From NCBI RefSeq assembly GCF_000024925.1, contig NC_013521.1, forward strand, positions 434,001 to 498,000: 64,000 bases of DNA, given 5' to 3'. Made by a program: the position numbers and the translations under genes. This document shows positions 1 to 9,100 of this stretch, in pieces. Position 1 is the stretch's first letter. Every line of letters starts with the position of its first letter. This stretch comes from Sanguibacter keddieii DSM 10542 (lineage in GTDB: Bacteria > Actinomycetota > Actinomycetes > Actinomycetales > Cellulomonadaceae). Under the pieces are notes generated by a model. It had not been told where the DNA came from and did not search any database. It saw only the letters and a program-made list of their open reading frames with translations.

Positions 1-260
1 AAGGTGGGGTCCTCGAACAGCAGGTGCTGGGGCTCGGTGAGCAGGAACGCGATCGAGTTCGACCGTCCGGTCGCGAGCGAGCGGGCGTGCTGGTTCATGG
101 AGTACCCGGTGGTCCGGATGGCCTCCTGGACGGCGGTGAGGGCCTCGGGGGACACCCAGTGGCCGCCGTTGATCACCCGCGACACCGTCCCTCGGGAGAC
201 CCCGGCGGCCGCCGCGACGTCGCGGATGGTCGGGCGCTTGCGCGCGGTGCGTGCTTCCAT
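1..260 (-). CDS. LacI-family transcriptional regulator, N-terminal part (cut by window edge)
   Basis: The frame runs off the left edge, so only the first 86 codons are present. They read as a LacI/GalR helix-turn-helix: RPTIRDVAAAAGVSRGTVSR at about residues 9-28, followed by the hinge-type stretch NQHARSLATGRSNSIAFLL at about 60-79 that leads into the sugar-binding domain. ATG start at 260. It lies downstream of, and in the same direction as, the sugar ABC importer genes, so it is probably the local repressor of that operon and of the divergent beta-galactosidase (inference). A strong hairpin separates it from the permease gene, so it may also have its own promoter. Confidence 0.95.
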   Translation of the reverse strand, partial: MEARTARKRPTIRDVAAAAGVSRGTVSRVINGGHWVSPEALTAVQEAIRTTGYSMNQHARSLATGRSNSIAFLLTEPQHLLFEDPT

Positions 261-294
261 CTCGGGTTCCACGTTCCAGACTCTAGGTCAACGG

Positions 295-314
295 GTGGCA
301 CCTGGTGGTGCCAC
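295..314. promoter_or_regulatory. Inverted repeat upstream of the LacI gene
   Basis: GTGGCACC and GGTGCCAC form a perfect 8-bp inverted repeat with a 4-nt spacer, 35 nt upstream of the LacI start codon. It could be an autoregulatory operator or simply the base of the adjacent terminator structure. Confidence 0.35.
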
Positions 315-316
315 GA

Positions 317-350
317 GGCGGAGGGGAGCGGGTGAGCGCTCCCCTCCGCC
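317..350 (-). terminator. Hairpin after the sugar permease operon
   Basis: A perfect 14-bp stem (317-330 with 337-350) with a 6-nt loop lies 15 nt past the stop codon of the second permease gene. There is no T tract, which is common for actinobacterial terminators. It may separate the ABC importer transcript from the LacI gene. Confidence 0.65.
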
Positions 351-364
351 GGTGGTGCTGCGGC

Positions 365-1273
365 TCAGCTCTTGACGGCGCCGGCGGCGAGGTCGACCTG
401 CCAGTAGCGCTGCAGCGTGAGGAACAGCGCGATGAGCGGGAGGATCGACAGCAGGGCCCCGGTGATCACCGAGGTGTACATGGCCGGCTGCGACGCACCC
501 TGGTTGAGCAGGCCCGACAGGCCCACGGTCAGCGGGAACAGCTTGTCGTCGCCGAGCATGATGTACGGCAGCATGTAGTTGTTCCAGATGCCGACGAACT
601 GGAACAGGAACACGGTGACCAGGCCAGGGAGCATCATCGGGACGGCCATCGTCCGGAAGATCCGGAAGTCCTTGGCGCCGTCGGTGCGGGCCGCCTCGAT
701 GACGTCGTCGGGGACGGACGCCGCCGCGTAGATGCGGGCGAGGTAGATGCCGTAGGGGCTGATGATGCTCGGCAGCAGGACTGACCAGTAGGTGTTGGTC
801 ATGCCCAGCTGGGCCAGCAGCAGGTACTGCGGGATCGCCAGGACGACGGCGGGGACCAGCACGCCGGCGAGCAGCATGTTGAACACGGCCTTCTTCCCCG
901 CGAAGGAGTACTTGGCCAGTCCGTACCCGGCCATCGCGGAGACGATCACGGACAGCAGGGCGCCGACACCGGCGTACAGCCCGGTGTTGAGCATCCAGCG
1001 CCAGAACAGGCCGCCGCGGTAGGCGGACAGCTCCTGGACGTTCTCGACGAGGTGCGTCGACGGTGCGAAGGTGAAGGTCGAGAACAGCTCGGCGGCGCTC
1101 TTCGACGAGGCCACGAGCACCCAGGCGACGGGCAGCAGGCAGTACGCGGCGCCGATCAGCAGGACGATCGTGCCGCCCCAGCCGATGCGGGGGCGCCGGG
1201 AGTGGCGCACCACAGGGTTCTGCTCGGAGGACCGGGGAGCCGAGGCCCGCCGGGACGAGGTCAAGGTGCTCAT
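365..1273 (-). CDS. Carbohydrate ABC transporter permease (MalG type)
   Basis: A 302-residue inner-membrane permease of the binding-protein-dependent sugar importer family (MalG/CUT1 type). Six hydrophobic segments are visible. The EAA loop that contacts the ATPase reads EAARTDGAKDFRIF at about residues 189-202, and the C-terminus ends in GAVKS, the usual MalG tail. The start at 1273 was chosen over a longer frame because AGGAGAAG lies just upstream and the MalF stop is 1 nt away, which implies translational coupling. No ATPase gene is nearby, so it probably uses a shared MsmK-type ATPase encoded elsewhere (established for many actinobacterial sugar importers). Confidence 0.95.
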   Translation of the reverse strand: MSTLTSSRRASAPRSSEQNPVVRHSRRPRIGWGGTIVLLIGAAYCLLPVAWVLVASSKSAAELFSTFTFAPSTHLVENVQELSAYRGGLFWRWMLNTGLYAGVGALLSVIVSAMAGYGLAKYSFAGKKAVFNMLLAGVLVPAVVLAIPQYLLLAQLGMTNTYWSVLLPSIISPYGIYLARIYAAASVPDDVIEAARTDGAKDFRIFRTMAVPMMLPGLVTVFLFQFVGIWNNYMLPYIMLGDDKLFPLTVGLSGLLNQGASQPAMYTSVITGALLSILPLIALFLTLQRYWQVDLAAGAVKS

Positions 1274-1274
1274 G

Positions 1275-2255
1275 TCACTTCTCCTGGCTGAAGGCACGGC
1301 TCTGCACCAGGCGCAGGAACCCGAACGAGAGGATGAACGTGGCGGCCGCGATGATGATCGACGTCGCGGCGGCCGAGTAGAGGTCGTCGCGGGTGAACGC
1401 GTCGCGGTAGACCTTCATGAGGGGCGACCACGTGGTCGAGATCGTGTTGGTGAGCGGGCGCAGCGTGGTGGGCTCGGCGAACACCTGGAGCGTCGCGATC
1501 ATCGAGAACACGAAGGTCATGATGAGCGACGGCGTGACGATCGGGACCTTGATGCGCAGCGCGATGGTGCGCTCGTTGGCGCCGTCGATGCGCGCGGCCT
1601 CGTAGATGTCGGTCGGGATCGCCTTGAGCGACGTGTAGATGACGATCATGTTGAAGCCGACGCCACCCCAGAGGGCGATGTTCGCGATCGCGAAGAGCAC
1701 GAGGTTCGACGACAGCAGGGACGGCGCGTCCCAGCCGAGCTTCTCGAACACGTAGTAGAACGGGCTGACCGCGGGCAGGTAGAGGAAGCCCCAGAGCAGC
1801 GACGAGATGACCGCGGGCACCGCGTACGGCAGGAAGATCGAGATGCGGCTGAAGCCCTTGGCGCGGGCGCCGCGGGAGTCGAGCAGCAGCGCGAAGAGCA
1901 GCGCCAGGACGATCATCGTCGGGACGAGTAGCAGGCCGTAGAGGCCGACGCGGCCGACGCTCGCGAGGAACTCCGGGTCGCTCAACGCACGCGAGTAGTT
2001 GGAGAGCCCTGCCCACGACTCGGTGCGGGCGCCGGAGCCCAGGCCGAGGCCGGAGACCTTGACGGTCCGCAGGCTGAGGTAGGCGGCGTAGCCGATGGGC
2101 AGCGCCATGAAGACGACGAACAGCACGATCGCCGGGGCGAGAAAGCCCCAGGCCGGGAGGTCACGGGTGCCCGTGCTGCGACCCCGGCGTGCGGTCGGGA
2201 GCGGGGCCGGGGCCCCGGGGGTCGGCGGGGCGAGCTTCTGGGTGGTCGGCGGCAT
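1275..2255 (-). CDS. Carbohydrate ABC transporter permease (MalF type)
   Basis: A 326-residue permease partner of the downstream MalG-type protein. After a basic, Pro/Ala-rich N-terminal tail of about 40 residues the first membrane segment begins (LPAWGFLAPAIVLFVVF). The EAA loop is EAARIDGANERTI. The ATG at 2255 has AGGAG 8 nt upstream. The frame stays open far upstream, but that extension lies on the complement of the binding-protein gene and is spurious. It forms the membrane channel of a CUT1 importer. The substrate is probably a beta-galactoside, judged only from the adjacent GH42 gene. Confidence 0.94.
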   Translation of the reverse strand: MPPTTQKLAPPTPGAPAPLPTARRGRSTGTRDLPAWGFLAPAIVLFVVFMALPIGYAAYLSLRTVKVSGLGLGSGARTESWAGLSNYSRALSDPEFLASVGRVGLYGLLLVPTMIVLALLFALLLDSRGARAKGFSRISIFLPYAVPAVISSLLWGFLYLPAVSPFYYVFEKLGWDAPSLLSSNLVLFAIANIALWGGVGFNMIVIYTSLKAIPTDIYEAARIDGANERTIALRIKVPIVTPSLIMTFVFSMIATLQVFAEPTTLRPLTNTISTTWSPLMKVYRDAFTRDDLYSAAATSIIIAAATFILSFGFLRLVQSRAFSQEK

Positions 2256-2338
2256 GAGTGTCGTACTCCTGGGAGCGAGGGGGGTCGGCGTGCGCGCGGT
2301 GCGCCGGAGTCGAGTGCCCGGCAGCGGGGCCGGGCCGT

Positions 2339-2374
2339 GCCGTGGGGCGCCGCGGAGGTGCGGCGCCCCACGGC
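2339..2374 (-). terminator. Intra-operon hairpin between binding protein and permeases
   Basis: A perfect 15-bp GC-rich stem (2339-2353 with 2360-2374), 6-nt loop, sits in the 182-nt gap after the binding-protein gene and before malF. Hairpins here commonly protect or partly terminate the transcript so that binding protein is made in excess over permeases. That role is inferred. Confidence 0.65.
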
Positions 2375-2386
2375 GGTGGGGTGGAT

Positions 2387-2413
2387 CAGGTGCTGCAGGT
2401 GCTGCAGGTGCTG
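2387..2413. repeat. Three tandem copies of a 9-bp unit
   Basis: CAGGTGCTG is repeated three times without interruption in the same gap as the 15-bp hairpin, just after the stop codon of the binding-protein gene on the transcribed strand. Function unknown. Confidence 0.6.
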
Positions 2414-2437
2414 CGGGTGGAGCGGACCTGCGGGTGA

Positions 2438-3751
2438 CTACTCGGCGACCGAGAACCCGGAGTTCTTGAGGTCCTCGACCGTGGTGGTCTGCATCGACTC
2501 GATGCCCTCCACGAACCCGGCCGCGGAGCGGGACTCGGCGGCCTTGCCGAAGGCGTCGTTGAAGGCCGAGTAGGCGACGTTGACGTTCGGGCCGTAGGTG
2601 AAGGGGTTGGCCGTGCCGGCGGTCTCCGCGACGATGTCGTAGAAGTCGGGCTGGTTCGCGAAGAACGCGGGCGGGTCGGTGAGCGCGGTGCTCTGGCCCG
2701 GGATGTCGGCCGGGTAGATGCCGGACACGTCGGCGAGGGCGGCGACGCCCTCCTCCGAGGTGTTCATCCAGGTGATGAACTCGACGGCCTGCGCGGCGTG
2801 GTCGGACTGCGTGGTGACCGCGGTGGCCGAGCCGCCCCAGTTGCCGGTCGCGGGCGCCGAGGCGTCCCACTGCGGCATCGGAGCCATCTTCCAGAGGCCC
2901 TCGGTGTCGGGGGCGTTGCCGGCGAGGACGCCGGGTGCCCAGACGGCGCTGAGCCAGCCGACCTGCGAGCCGTTGTTGAGGGCTGCGTTCCACTCGGGGG
3001 TGTACATCGGCTTGTTGTCGATGGTGCCCGCCTCGACGAGGTCGCCCCAGTACTGCGCGACCTTGAGGGTGGCCTCGTCGTCGATGTCGACGGTCCACGA
3101 GTCGCCCTCGATGCCCCACCACGAGGCGCCGGCCTGCTGGGCGAGACCGGTGAAGGACCCGGCGTCGGTCGCCGAGAACGTCCCGAGGAACTTGGAGGGG
3201 TCGGCCGTGTGGAGCTGCTCGGCGACGTCCGCGTACTCGTCCCACGTGGTCGGGACCTCGAGGCCCATCTCCTCGAAGATGTCCGCGCGGTAGTAGAACT
3301 GCATGGGCCCGGAGTCCTGCGGGATGCCGTAGACCGCGTCGGTGCCGAGGGTCACGGAGTTCCAGACGCCGTCGGCGAAGTGGCCGGGGAGGTCGTCGCC
3401 GACCTCGGCCGAGACGTCGGCGAGGGCGTCGGAGGACACCATGGTCGGGATGGCCTGGTACTCGGCCTGCATGATGTCGGGCGCTCCGCTGCCGGCCTTG
3501 ATGGCCGTGAGGAGCTTGGTGACCGCGGCGTCGCCGCCGTCCTGCTTGTTGACCGTGACCTGGATGTCGGGGTTGGCCTCGTTCCAGATGTCGACGACGG
3601 CCTCCATCTCGGGAGCCCACGTCCAGAACGTGAGGTTCACGGGGCCGTCGGCGGACGAGCCCTCGGAGTCGCCCCCGCAGGCGGAGACGCCGAGGGTGAG
3701 TGCTGCGATCGTCACCGCAGCTGCGGTGAGTCGGGTGCGGGCCAGACGCAT
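2438..3751 (-). CDS. Extracellular sugar-binding lipoprotein of ABC importer
   Basis: A 437-residue solute-binding protein (MalE type, SBP family 1). It has a lipoprotein signal with lipobox LGVSAC (Cys at about 25), followed by an acidic Ser-rich linker and the start of the mature fold (VNLTFWTWAPEMEAVVDIWN). It would be anchored to the outer face of the membrane and deliver sugar to the two downstream permeases. The ATG at 3751 has AAGGAGGA 5-6 nt upstream. It is the first gene of the importer operon, transcribed away from the GH42 gene, with candidate operators at 3795-3842. Confidence 0.95.
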   Translation of the reverse strand: MRLARTRLTAAAVTIAALTLGVSACGGDSEGSSADGPVNLTFWTWAPEMEAVVDIWNEANPDIQVTVNKQDGGDAAVTKLLTAIKAGSGAPDIMQAEYQAIPTMVSSDALADVSAEVGDDLPGHFADGVWNSVTLGTDAVYGIPQDSGPMQFYYRADIFEEMGLEVPTTWDEYADVAEQLHTADPSKFLGTFSATDAGSFTGLAQQAGASWWGIEGDSWTVDIDDEATLKVAQYWGDLVEAGTIDNKPMYTPEWNAALNNGSQVGWLSAVWAPGVLAGNAPDTEGLWKMAPMPQWDASAPATGNWGGSATAVTTQSDHAAQAVEFITWMNTSEEGVAALADVSGIYPADIPGQSTALTDPPAFFANQPDFYDIVAETAGTANPFTYGPNVNVAYSAFNDAFGKAAESRSAAGFVEGIESMQTTTVEDLKNSGFSVAE

Positions 3752-3794
3752 GTGTCCTCCTTGATCGTCACCTCCGCTTCGTCGCTGAGGTGGG

Positions 3795-3808
3795 GTACGA
3801 CGTCGTAC
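3795..3808. promoter_or_regulatory. Palindromic operator candidate in importer leader
   Basis: GTACGACGTCGTAC is a perfect 14-bp palindrome centred on CG, as in LacI-family operators. It lies 44 nt upstream of the binding-protein start codon, downstream of the predicted -10 box. Confidence 0.5.
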
Positions 3809-3826
3809 TCAGAAACGCCACTGTAC

Positions 3827-3842
3827 CTGTGACCGGTCACAG
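3827..3842. promoter_or_regulatory. Palindromic operator candidate overlapping the importer -10 box
   Basis: CTGTGACCGGTCACAG is a perfect 16-bp palindrome centred on CG. It overlaps the predicted -10 box of the importer promoter, the position expected for a repressor such as the LacI protein encoded at the left edge. Confidence 0.6.
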
Positions 3843-3869
3843 TACCGGCACACTCCTGCTGGTTGTCAA
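3839..3869 (-). promoter_or_regulatory. Predicted promoter of the sugar importer operon
   Basis: On the minus strand a consensus -35 TTGACA (3869-3864) is followed after 19 nt by TACTGT (3844-3839). The spacing is slightly long. The -10 overlaps the 16-bp palindrome. Confidence 0.5.
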
Positions 3870-4024
3870 ACATCAGAAAATAGTGTTACCTCGTCGTTGC
3901 ACAGCGATGTGAGAGTCTGTGAACGCGCACAGGAGTGAGCACAGTCGAGCACGGTGGGTGCACAGGAGCGCCCAGCCGCACGTCGTCGCCGCACGTCAAC
4001 AGCCGCCTGTCGGCAAGGAGAGTC

Positions 4025-6073
4025 ATGAGCGAGTCCACCGCCGTCCGCACCGCAGCAGCCGATGCAGGCTGGCTCCCCGGTGTCGGGACCATCAGCTACG
4101 GCGGGGACTACAACCCCGAGCAGTGGCCCGAGGAGGTCTGGGTCGAGGACGTCGCCCTGATGCGCGAGGCCGGCGTGAACCTCGTGAGCGTCGGCATCTT
4201 CTCGTGGGCGCGGCTCGAGCCGCAGGAGGGCGTCTTCGACTTCGCGTGGCTCGACCGGCTCTTCGACCTGCTCCACGACGCCGGCATCCGCGTCGACCTC
4301 GGCACGCCGACCGCAGCCCCGCCGGCCTGGTTCTACGCCACCTACCCCGACTCCCGCGTGGTCACCCGCGACGGCGTGGTCCTCGGGCACGGGTCGCGCG
4401 GCATGGTCAGTCCGTCCTCGCCCGACTACCGCCGCGCCTGCGAGCGCATCACCCGTGCGCTCGGCGAGCGCTACGGCGCGCACCCCGCGCTCGCGCTCTG
4501 GCACGTGCACAACGAGTACGGCGCACCCGTCTCGGACAGCTACGACGACCACTCGGTCCGCGCCTTCCGCACCTGGCTCCAGGCGCGCTACGGCACGCTC
4601 GACGGGCTCAACACCGCGTGGGGCACGGCCTTCTGGGGCCAGACCTACGGCGAGTGGGACCACATCGGTGCGCCGGCCACCTCGGCGAGCGTGGTGAACC
4701 CCGCGCAGCGCCTCGACTTCGCCCGCTTCACCTCGGACGCGCTGCTCGCCTGCTTCACGGCCGAGCGCGACATCCTGCACGAGCTCTCGCCGGGGATCCC
4801 GGTGACGACCAACTTCATGGCGACCAGCTGCCCGTCGATGGACCTGTGGCGCTGGGCCCGCGAGGTCGACGTGGTGAGCAACGACCACTACCTGACGGCC
4901 GCCGAGGTCCGGAACCACGTGACGCTGGCGCTCGACGCCGACCTCACCCGCTCGCTCGCGGGCGGCAAGCCGTGGATCCTCATGGAGCACTCCACGTCGG
5001 GGGTCAACTGGCAGCCGCGCAACGTCGCCAAGCGCCGCGGCGAGATGGCGCGCAACGCCCTCTCGCACCTCGGTCGCGGTGCCGACGGCATCCTGTTCTT
5101 CCAGTGGCGCGCCTCGCGCTCCGGCGCGGAGAAGTTCCACTCCTCGATGCTCCCGCACGCCGGGACGTCGAGCCGGGTGTGGAAGGAGGTCGTCGAGCTC
5201 GGCGGCATGCTCTCGAACCTGGCCGAGGTCAAGGGCTCGCGCGTGCACGCCGACGTCGCGATCCTCTGGGACTGGGAGTCCTTCTGGGCCCAGGACCTCG
5301 AGTGGCGCCCGAGCGTCGACCACTCGCACCGCGAGCGGATCGTCGCGTTCTACGACCAGCTGTGGCGCGACAACGTCACGGCCGACCTCGTGCACCCCGA
5401 GGCCGACCTCAGCGGGTACCGCATGGTCCTCGCCCCGGCCTCGTACCTGCTCACCGACGCGGGCGCGGCCAACCTCACCGCCTTCACGGCGGCCGGCGGG
5501 ACGCTCGTGGTCTCGTGCTTCTCCGGGCTGGTCGACGAGAACGACGCCGTCCGTGCGGGGGGCCTCGTGGCCGCGCTGCACGACGTGCTCGGCGTGCGGG
5601 TCGACGAGCTGCTGCCGCTGCGCGAGGGCGAGACCCTCGCCCTGTCCGGCGGGCGCTTCGACGGGCTCGAGGCCGACGTGTGGTCCGAGGACCTCGTGGT
5701 CACCACGGCCGACGTCGCCGCGACCTACGCGAGCGGGCCGGCCGAGGGTGAGGCCGCGATCACGCGCAACGTCCACGGCGACGGCGTCGCCTGGTACACC
5801 TCGACGCGCCTCACGGGGGCTGCGCTCACCGCGTTCCTCGACGGCGCCTACGCCGACGCGCGCCTGGTGCCCGAGCGTTCCCTGCCCGAGGGTGTGGAGG
5901 TCGTGCGTCGCCGCTCGACCGACGGCCGCTCGGAGTACACGGTCGTCCTCAACCACGGCACCGAGGACGTCCTGGTCCCGGGTGCGGGTCGCGTGATCGT
6001 CGGTGACGAGGTCGACGGGACGCCGCGCGTGCCGGCCGGCGGGGTCGCCGTGGCGGTCTCCGAGATCGGCTGA
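4025..6073 (+). CDS. GH42 beta-galactosidase
   Basis: A 682-residue cytoplasmic (no signal peptide) glycoside hydrolase family 42 beta-galactosidase, full family length. The N-terminal TIM barrel starts GTISYGGDYNPEQWPEEVW. The acid/base Glu lies in HVHNEYG and the probable nucleophile Glu in ILMEHSTSG. The second, trimerisation-type domain follows (VKGSRVHADVAILWDWESFW). The ATG at 4025 has AAGGAGAG upstream. An upstream in-frame ATG at 3935 would add 30 unconserved-looking residues. The gene is divergent from the ABC importer, so imported beta-galactosides are probably cleaved here to galactose plus the remaining sugar. Confidence 0.96.
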   Translation: MSESTAVRTAAADAGWLPGVGTISYGGDYNPEQWPEEVWVEDVALMREAGVNLVSVGIFSWARLEPQEGVFDFAWLDRLFDLLHDAGIRVDLGTPTAAPPAWFYATYPDSRVVTRDGVVLGHGSRGMVSPSSPDYRRACERITRALGERYGAHPALALWHVHNEYGAPVSDSYDDHSVRAFRTWLQARYGTLDGLNTAWGTAFWGQTYGEWDHIGAPATSASVVNPAQRLDFARFTSDALLACFTAERDILHELSPGIPVTTNFMATSCPSMDLWRWAREVDVVSNDHYLTAAEVRNHVTLALDADLTRSLAGGKPWILMEHSTSGVNWQPRNVAKRRGEMARNALSHLGRGADGILFFQWRASRSGAEKFHSSMLPHAGTSSRVWKEVVELGGMLSNLAEVKGSRVHADVAILWDWESFWAQDLEWRPSVDHSHRERIVAFYDQLWRDNVTADLVHPEADLSGYRMVLAPASYLLTDAGAANLTAFTAAGGTLVVSCFSGLVDENDAVRAGGLVAALHDVLGVRVDELLPLREGETLALSGGRFDGLEADVWSEDLVVTTADVAATYASGPAEGEAAITRNVHGDGVAWYTSTRLTGAALTAFLDGAYADARLVPERSLPEGVEVVRRRSTDGRSEYTVVLNHGTEDVLVPGAGRVIVGDEVDGTPRVPAGGVAVAVSEIG

Positions 6074-6118
6074 GACCGACCCTGTTGATAACCCCATAGC
6101 AGGACGCAGGCCCCATAG

Positions 6119-6156
6119 CGTCGAGGGCACCCGGCACCGCCCCGGTGCCCTCGACG
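6119..6156 (+). terminator. Hairpin after the GH42 gene
   Basis: A 13-bp perfect stem (6119-6131 with 6144-6156), 12-nt loop, 45 nt past the GH42 stop and just before the next start codon. CCCCATAGC occurs twice immediately upstream (6092-6100 and 6111-6119). Confidence 0.6.
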
Positions 6157-6168
6157 ACTGGAGCCTCG

Positions 6169-9100
6169 ATGACTCTCGCGTGCCCGACCGGACCGCCTGC
6201 GCCTGACCCTGCACCGCCTGGACCACCGGGCGCCTCGCGGAGAGGGCGGCCTCGTCGAGGTCGCAGCCGGGCGACGAGCCTGCTGTCGATGCTGCTCGGC
6301 CTCGTGCTGGTCGCCGCCGGGCTGGTCACGACCGCGGGGTCCGCGACGGCCGAGCCGACCGGGCCCGGGATGAACATCCGCCCGCCCGGGCACGGCGACG
6401 TGTGGCTCGGGGCCCTCGCCCCGCCGCCCGGCTCGGGGACCGGCGAGCTCCTGTGGTGCATCCAGGGGCGCATGATGCCGCCGAACGCGAGCAGCGTGGT
6501 CGTGGCGTCCTCCGCGGTCGACGACCCGGTGCTGGCGGCCGCCGTCGCCGCCCACCAGCACGTGGAGACCGTCGAGATGCGCGCGGCGCTCTCGTACCTG
6601 GTGCACACCCGGCACCAGATCCCCGGCACCATGGTCGGCGGTGACGCCGCCGAGGCCGCGCGGCTCATCAGTCAGGGGACGCCGGACGCGATCAAGGACC
6701 TCGCCGCGTCGGTGATCTCGGGCGCTGCGGCGAACGCCGGTCCGTACGCGGGAGCGTCGCCGGTCGTCCAGACCGGTGACAGCCGCACCGGACGGGTCGA
6801 CGGGGTCGCGCTGCTCTCTGCGGCCGGGACGCCGCAGGCGGGCAAGCCCTTCACGCTGACGCTCGAGGGCCCAGCGGTCTGGGACGAGACGGGGACCAAC
6901 GAGCTCCGCGGGACGACGGGCGCGCAGGCGCTGTCGTTCGGGTGGACGGCGACGGGGAACGGGCTGGTCACCTACCGTGCGAGCTTCGGCGACCTGGGTC
7001 GCGTCACGCTGACCCGCATGGTGTTCTCGGGAGCGGTGCAAGAGGTGCTGACCTACGGGAATCGCGCTGCGATCGACCCGCGAGAGGTCACGAGCCCACC
7101 TGCAGAGTTCGAGGTCGTCCGGGACTTCCAGCCGGAGATCACCACGCGGGTCGCCTCGACCTTCGTGGCCAAGGGGGACCCGATGGTCGACATCGTCACC
7201 GCGGCGGCCGCGGCCGGCGACCAGTGGGCGACGGTCGGCGGGGCGCCGGTCGCGCTCGTGGCGCGCGGCACGCTCTACGGCCCCTACGCCTCGCAGCCCG
7301 CCGAGAGCGCGACGGTGCCCGACGGTGCTCCGGTCGTCGGGAGCGAGACGCTCACCTTCGCCGGACCGTCGACCCAGCACTCTCCCGGCACGCTGAGCGC
7401 GACCGGCTCCGGCTACTACACGTGGGTGTGGGAGTTCGACAAGGAGGCCCAGGCGCCCGACGTCCGGCCCTACGTCCGCGCGAGCTTCGCGCACCCCTTC
7501 GGGCAGGTGGTCGAGACCTCGATCGTGCCCTTCGCCTTCCAGGTGCGCACCGAGGTCGCGGACACGGTCGTCGAGAAGGGCGACAGGTTCGTCGACCGTG
7601 TCACGGCTGAGCCCGTCGCCGGTGACCTCTGGCTGCACCACGCCGACGGGTCCCCGGTCGAGCTCTCCGCGACGGGCACGCTCTACGGGCCCTTCGTGGC
7701 GCAGCCGGCCGAGAGCGCCGTCGCACCCGCCGACGCCCCGGTGGTCACCACCGAGACGCTGGTCTTCAGCGGCCCGGGGACGCTCGACAGCCCGGGGGAG
7801 ACGGTCGCCACCTCGAGCGGGTACTACACCTGGGTGTGGGAGATCCGGTCGGCCGAGCAGCCGGTCCGCTCCCAGCCGTACATCACCGGCGACTTCGTGG
7901 ACACCTTCGGGCTGGTCGCCGAGACGCACGTCGTCCCCTTCCAGCCCGAGGCGGTGACCGAGCGTGCCGACCGGGTGGTCGACGACGGGACGCCGCTCGT
8001 CGACCACGTGACCGCGTCGGTGGTCGAGGGGGACCTGTGGCTCGAGGCGCGTGGCGCAGGCCCGGTCGAGGTGATGTTCGAGGGCACGGCCTACGGCCCC
8101 TTCCTGCGGCCCTCCGAGGAGGGTGGCCAGATCCCGGCAGGTGCGCCCGTCGCCGGCACGGAGCGGCTCACCTTCTCCGCACCCGGGACCCAGACGACAG
8201 CGGGCGAGGTCCTCGCGACAGGGCCTGGCTTCTACACCTGGGTGTGGCGTGTCGTCGTCGACGACCAGCCGGTCGACCTGCAGGACTACGTGGCGGACGA
8301 CTGGTCGGACGACTTCATGATCCCGATCGAGACCTCGACCGTGCTGCACCAGGTCGAGCACCTATCCGTGGCCCGGGAGTACAACGTCGTGCCGGGTGGG
8401 CGGGCCTTCGACACGATCCGGATCACCGGCATGGCACCCGACCACGGCGAGTTCGAGGGGCTCGCCGAGTGGGTGCCCGACGTGCGGACCGCGACGGTCC
8501 GGGCCTACGGGCCCGTCGTCGAGGTGCCCTCCGGAGCCGAGGTGCCTGAGGGGACGCCGGTCCTCTGGGAGGGGACGGTCGAGGCGCGCAACGGCGTGTT
8601 CCACGTCGGCTACGACGACGACCACCCGGTGAGCCCCACGGAGCCCGGGCACTACGTCTTCGTGTACTCCGTCGAGGGAGACGACAGGGTCGAGGCCTAC
8701 ACCTCGCGCTTCGACGACGTCCTCGAGCGCTTCTACGTCCCCGGGCTGCCGGAGGTCGAGCTGCCCCTCCAGGTGGTCACGCAGGCCACGCCGACGGCCG
8801 TGGTCGGCGAGCCCTTCGGCGACACGGCGCTCGTCACCGGGACCGTCCCCGACGGCGCCTACCTGGTCTTCGAGGCCTTCGGGCCGCAGGACCCGGACGA
8901 GGTGCCGGTGTGCGAGGCCGCCTTCTTCACCTCTGAGCGCGTCGAGGTGCCAGGGCCGGGCTACTACGCCTCAGGTGACACCACGGTCGACCGACCCGGG
9001 GCCGTCTACTGGGTCGAGTCGCTCTACTCCTCCGGCGACGAGCTCCTGCACCGCGGGGAGTGCGGCATCCCCTCTGAGACGACCCTGGTCACCGAGGCCC

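Noticed and set aside
1275-3620. Extension of the MalF frame across the binding-protein gene
   Set aside because: The extra 455 codons overlap a well-supported gene in another frame; a good ribosome site marks the start at 2255.
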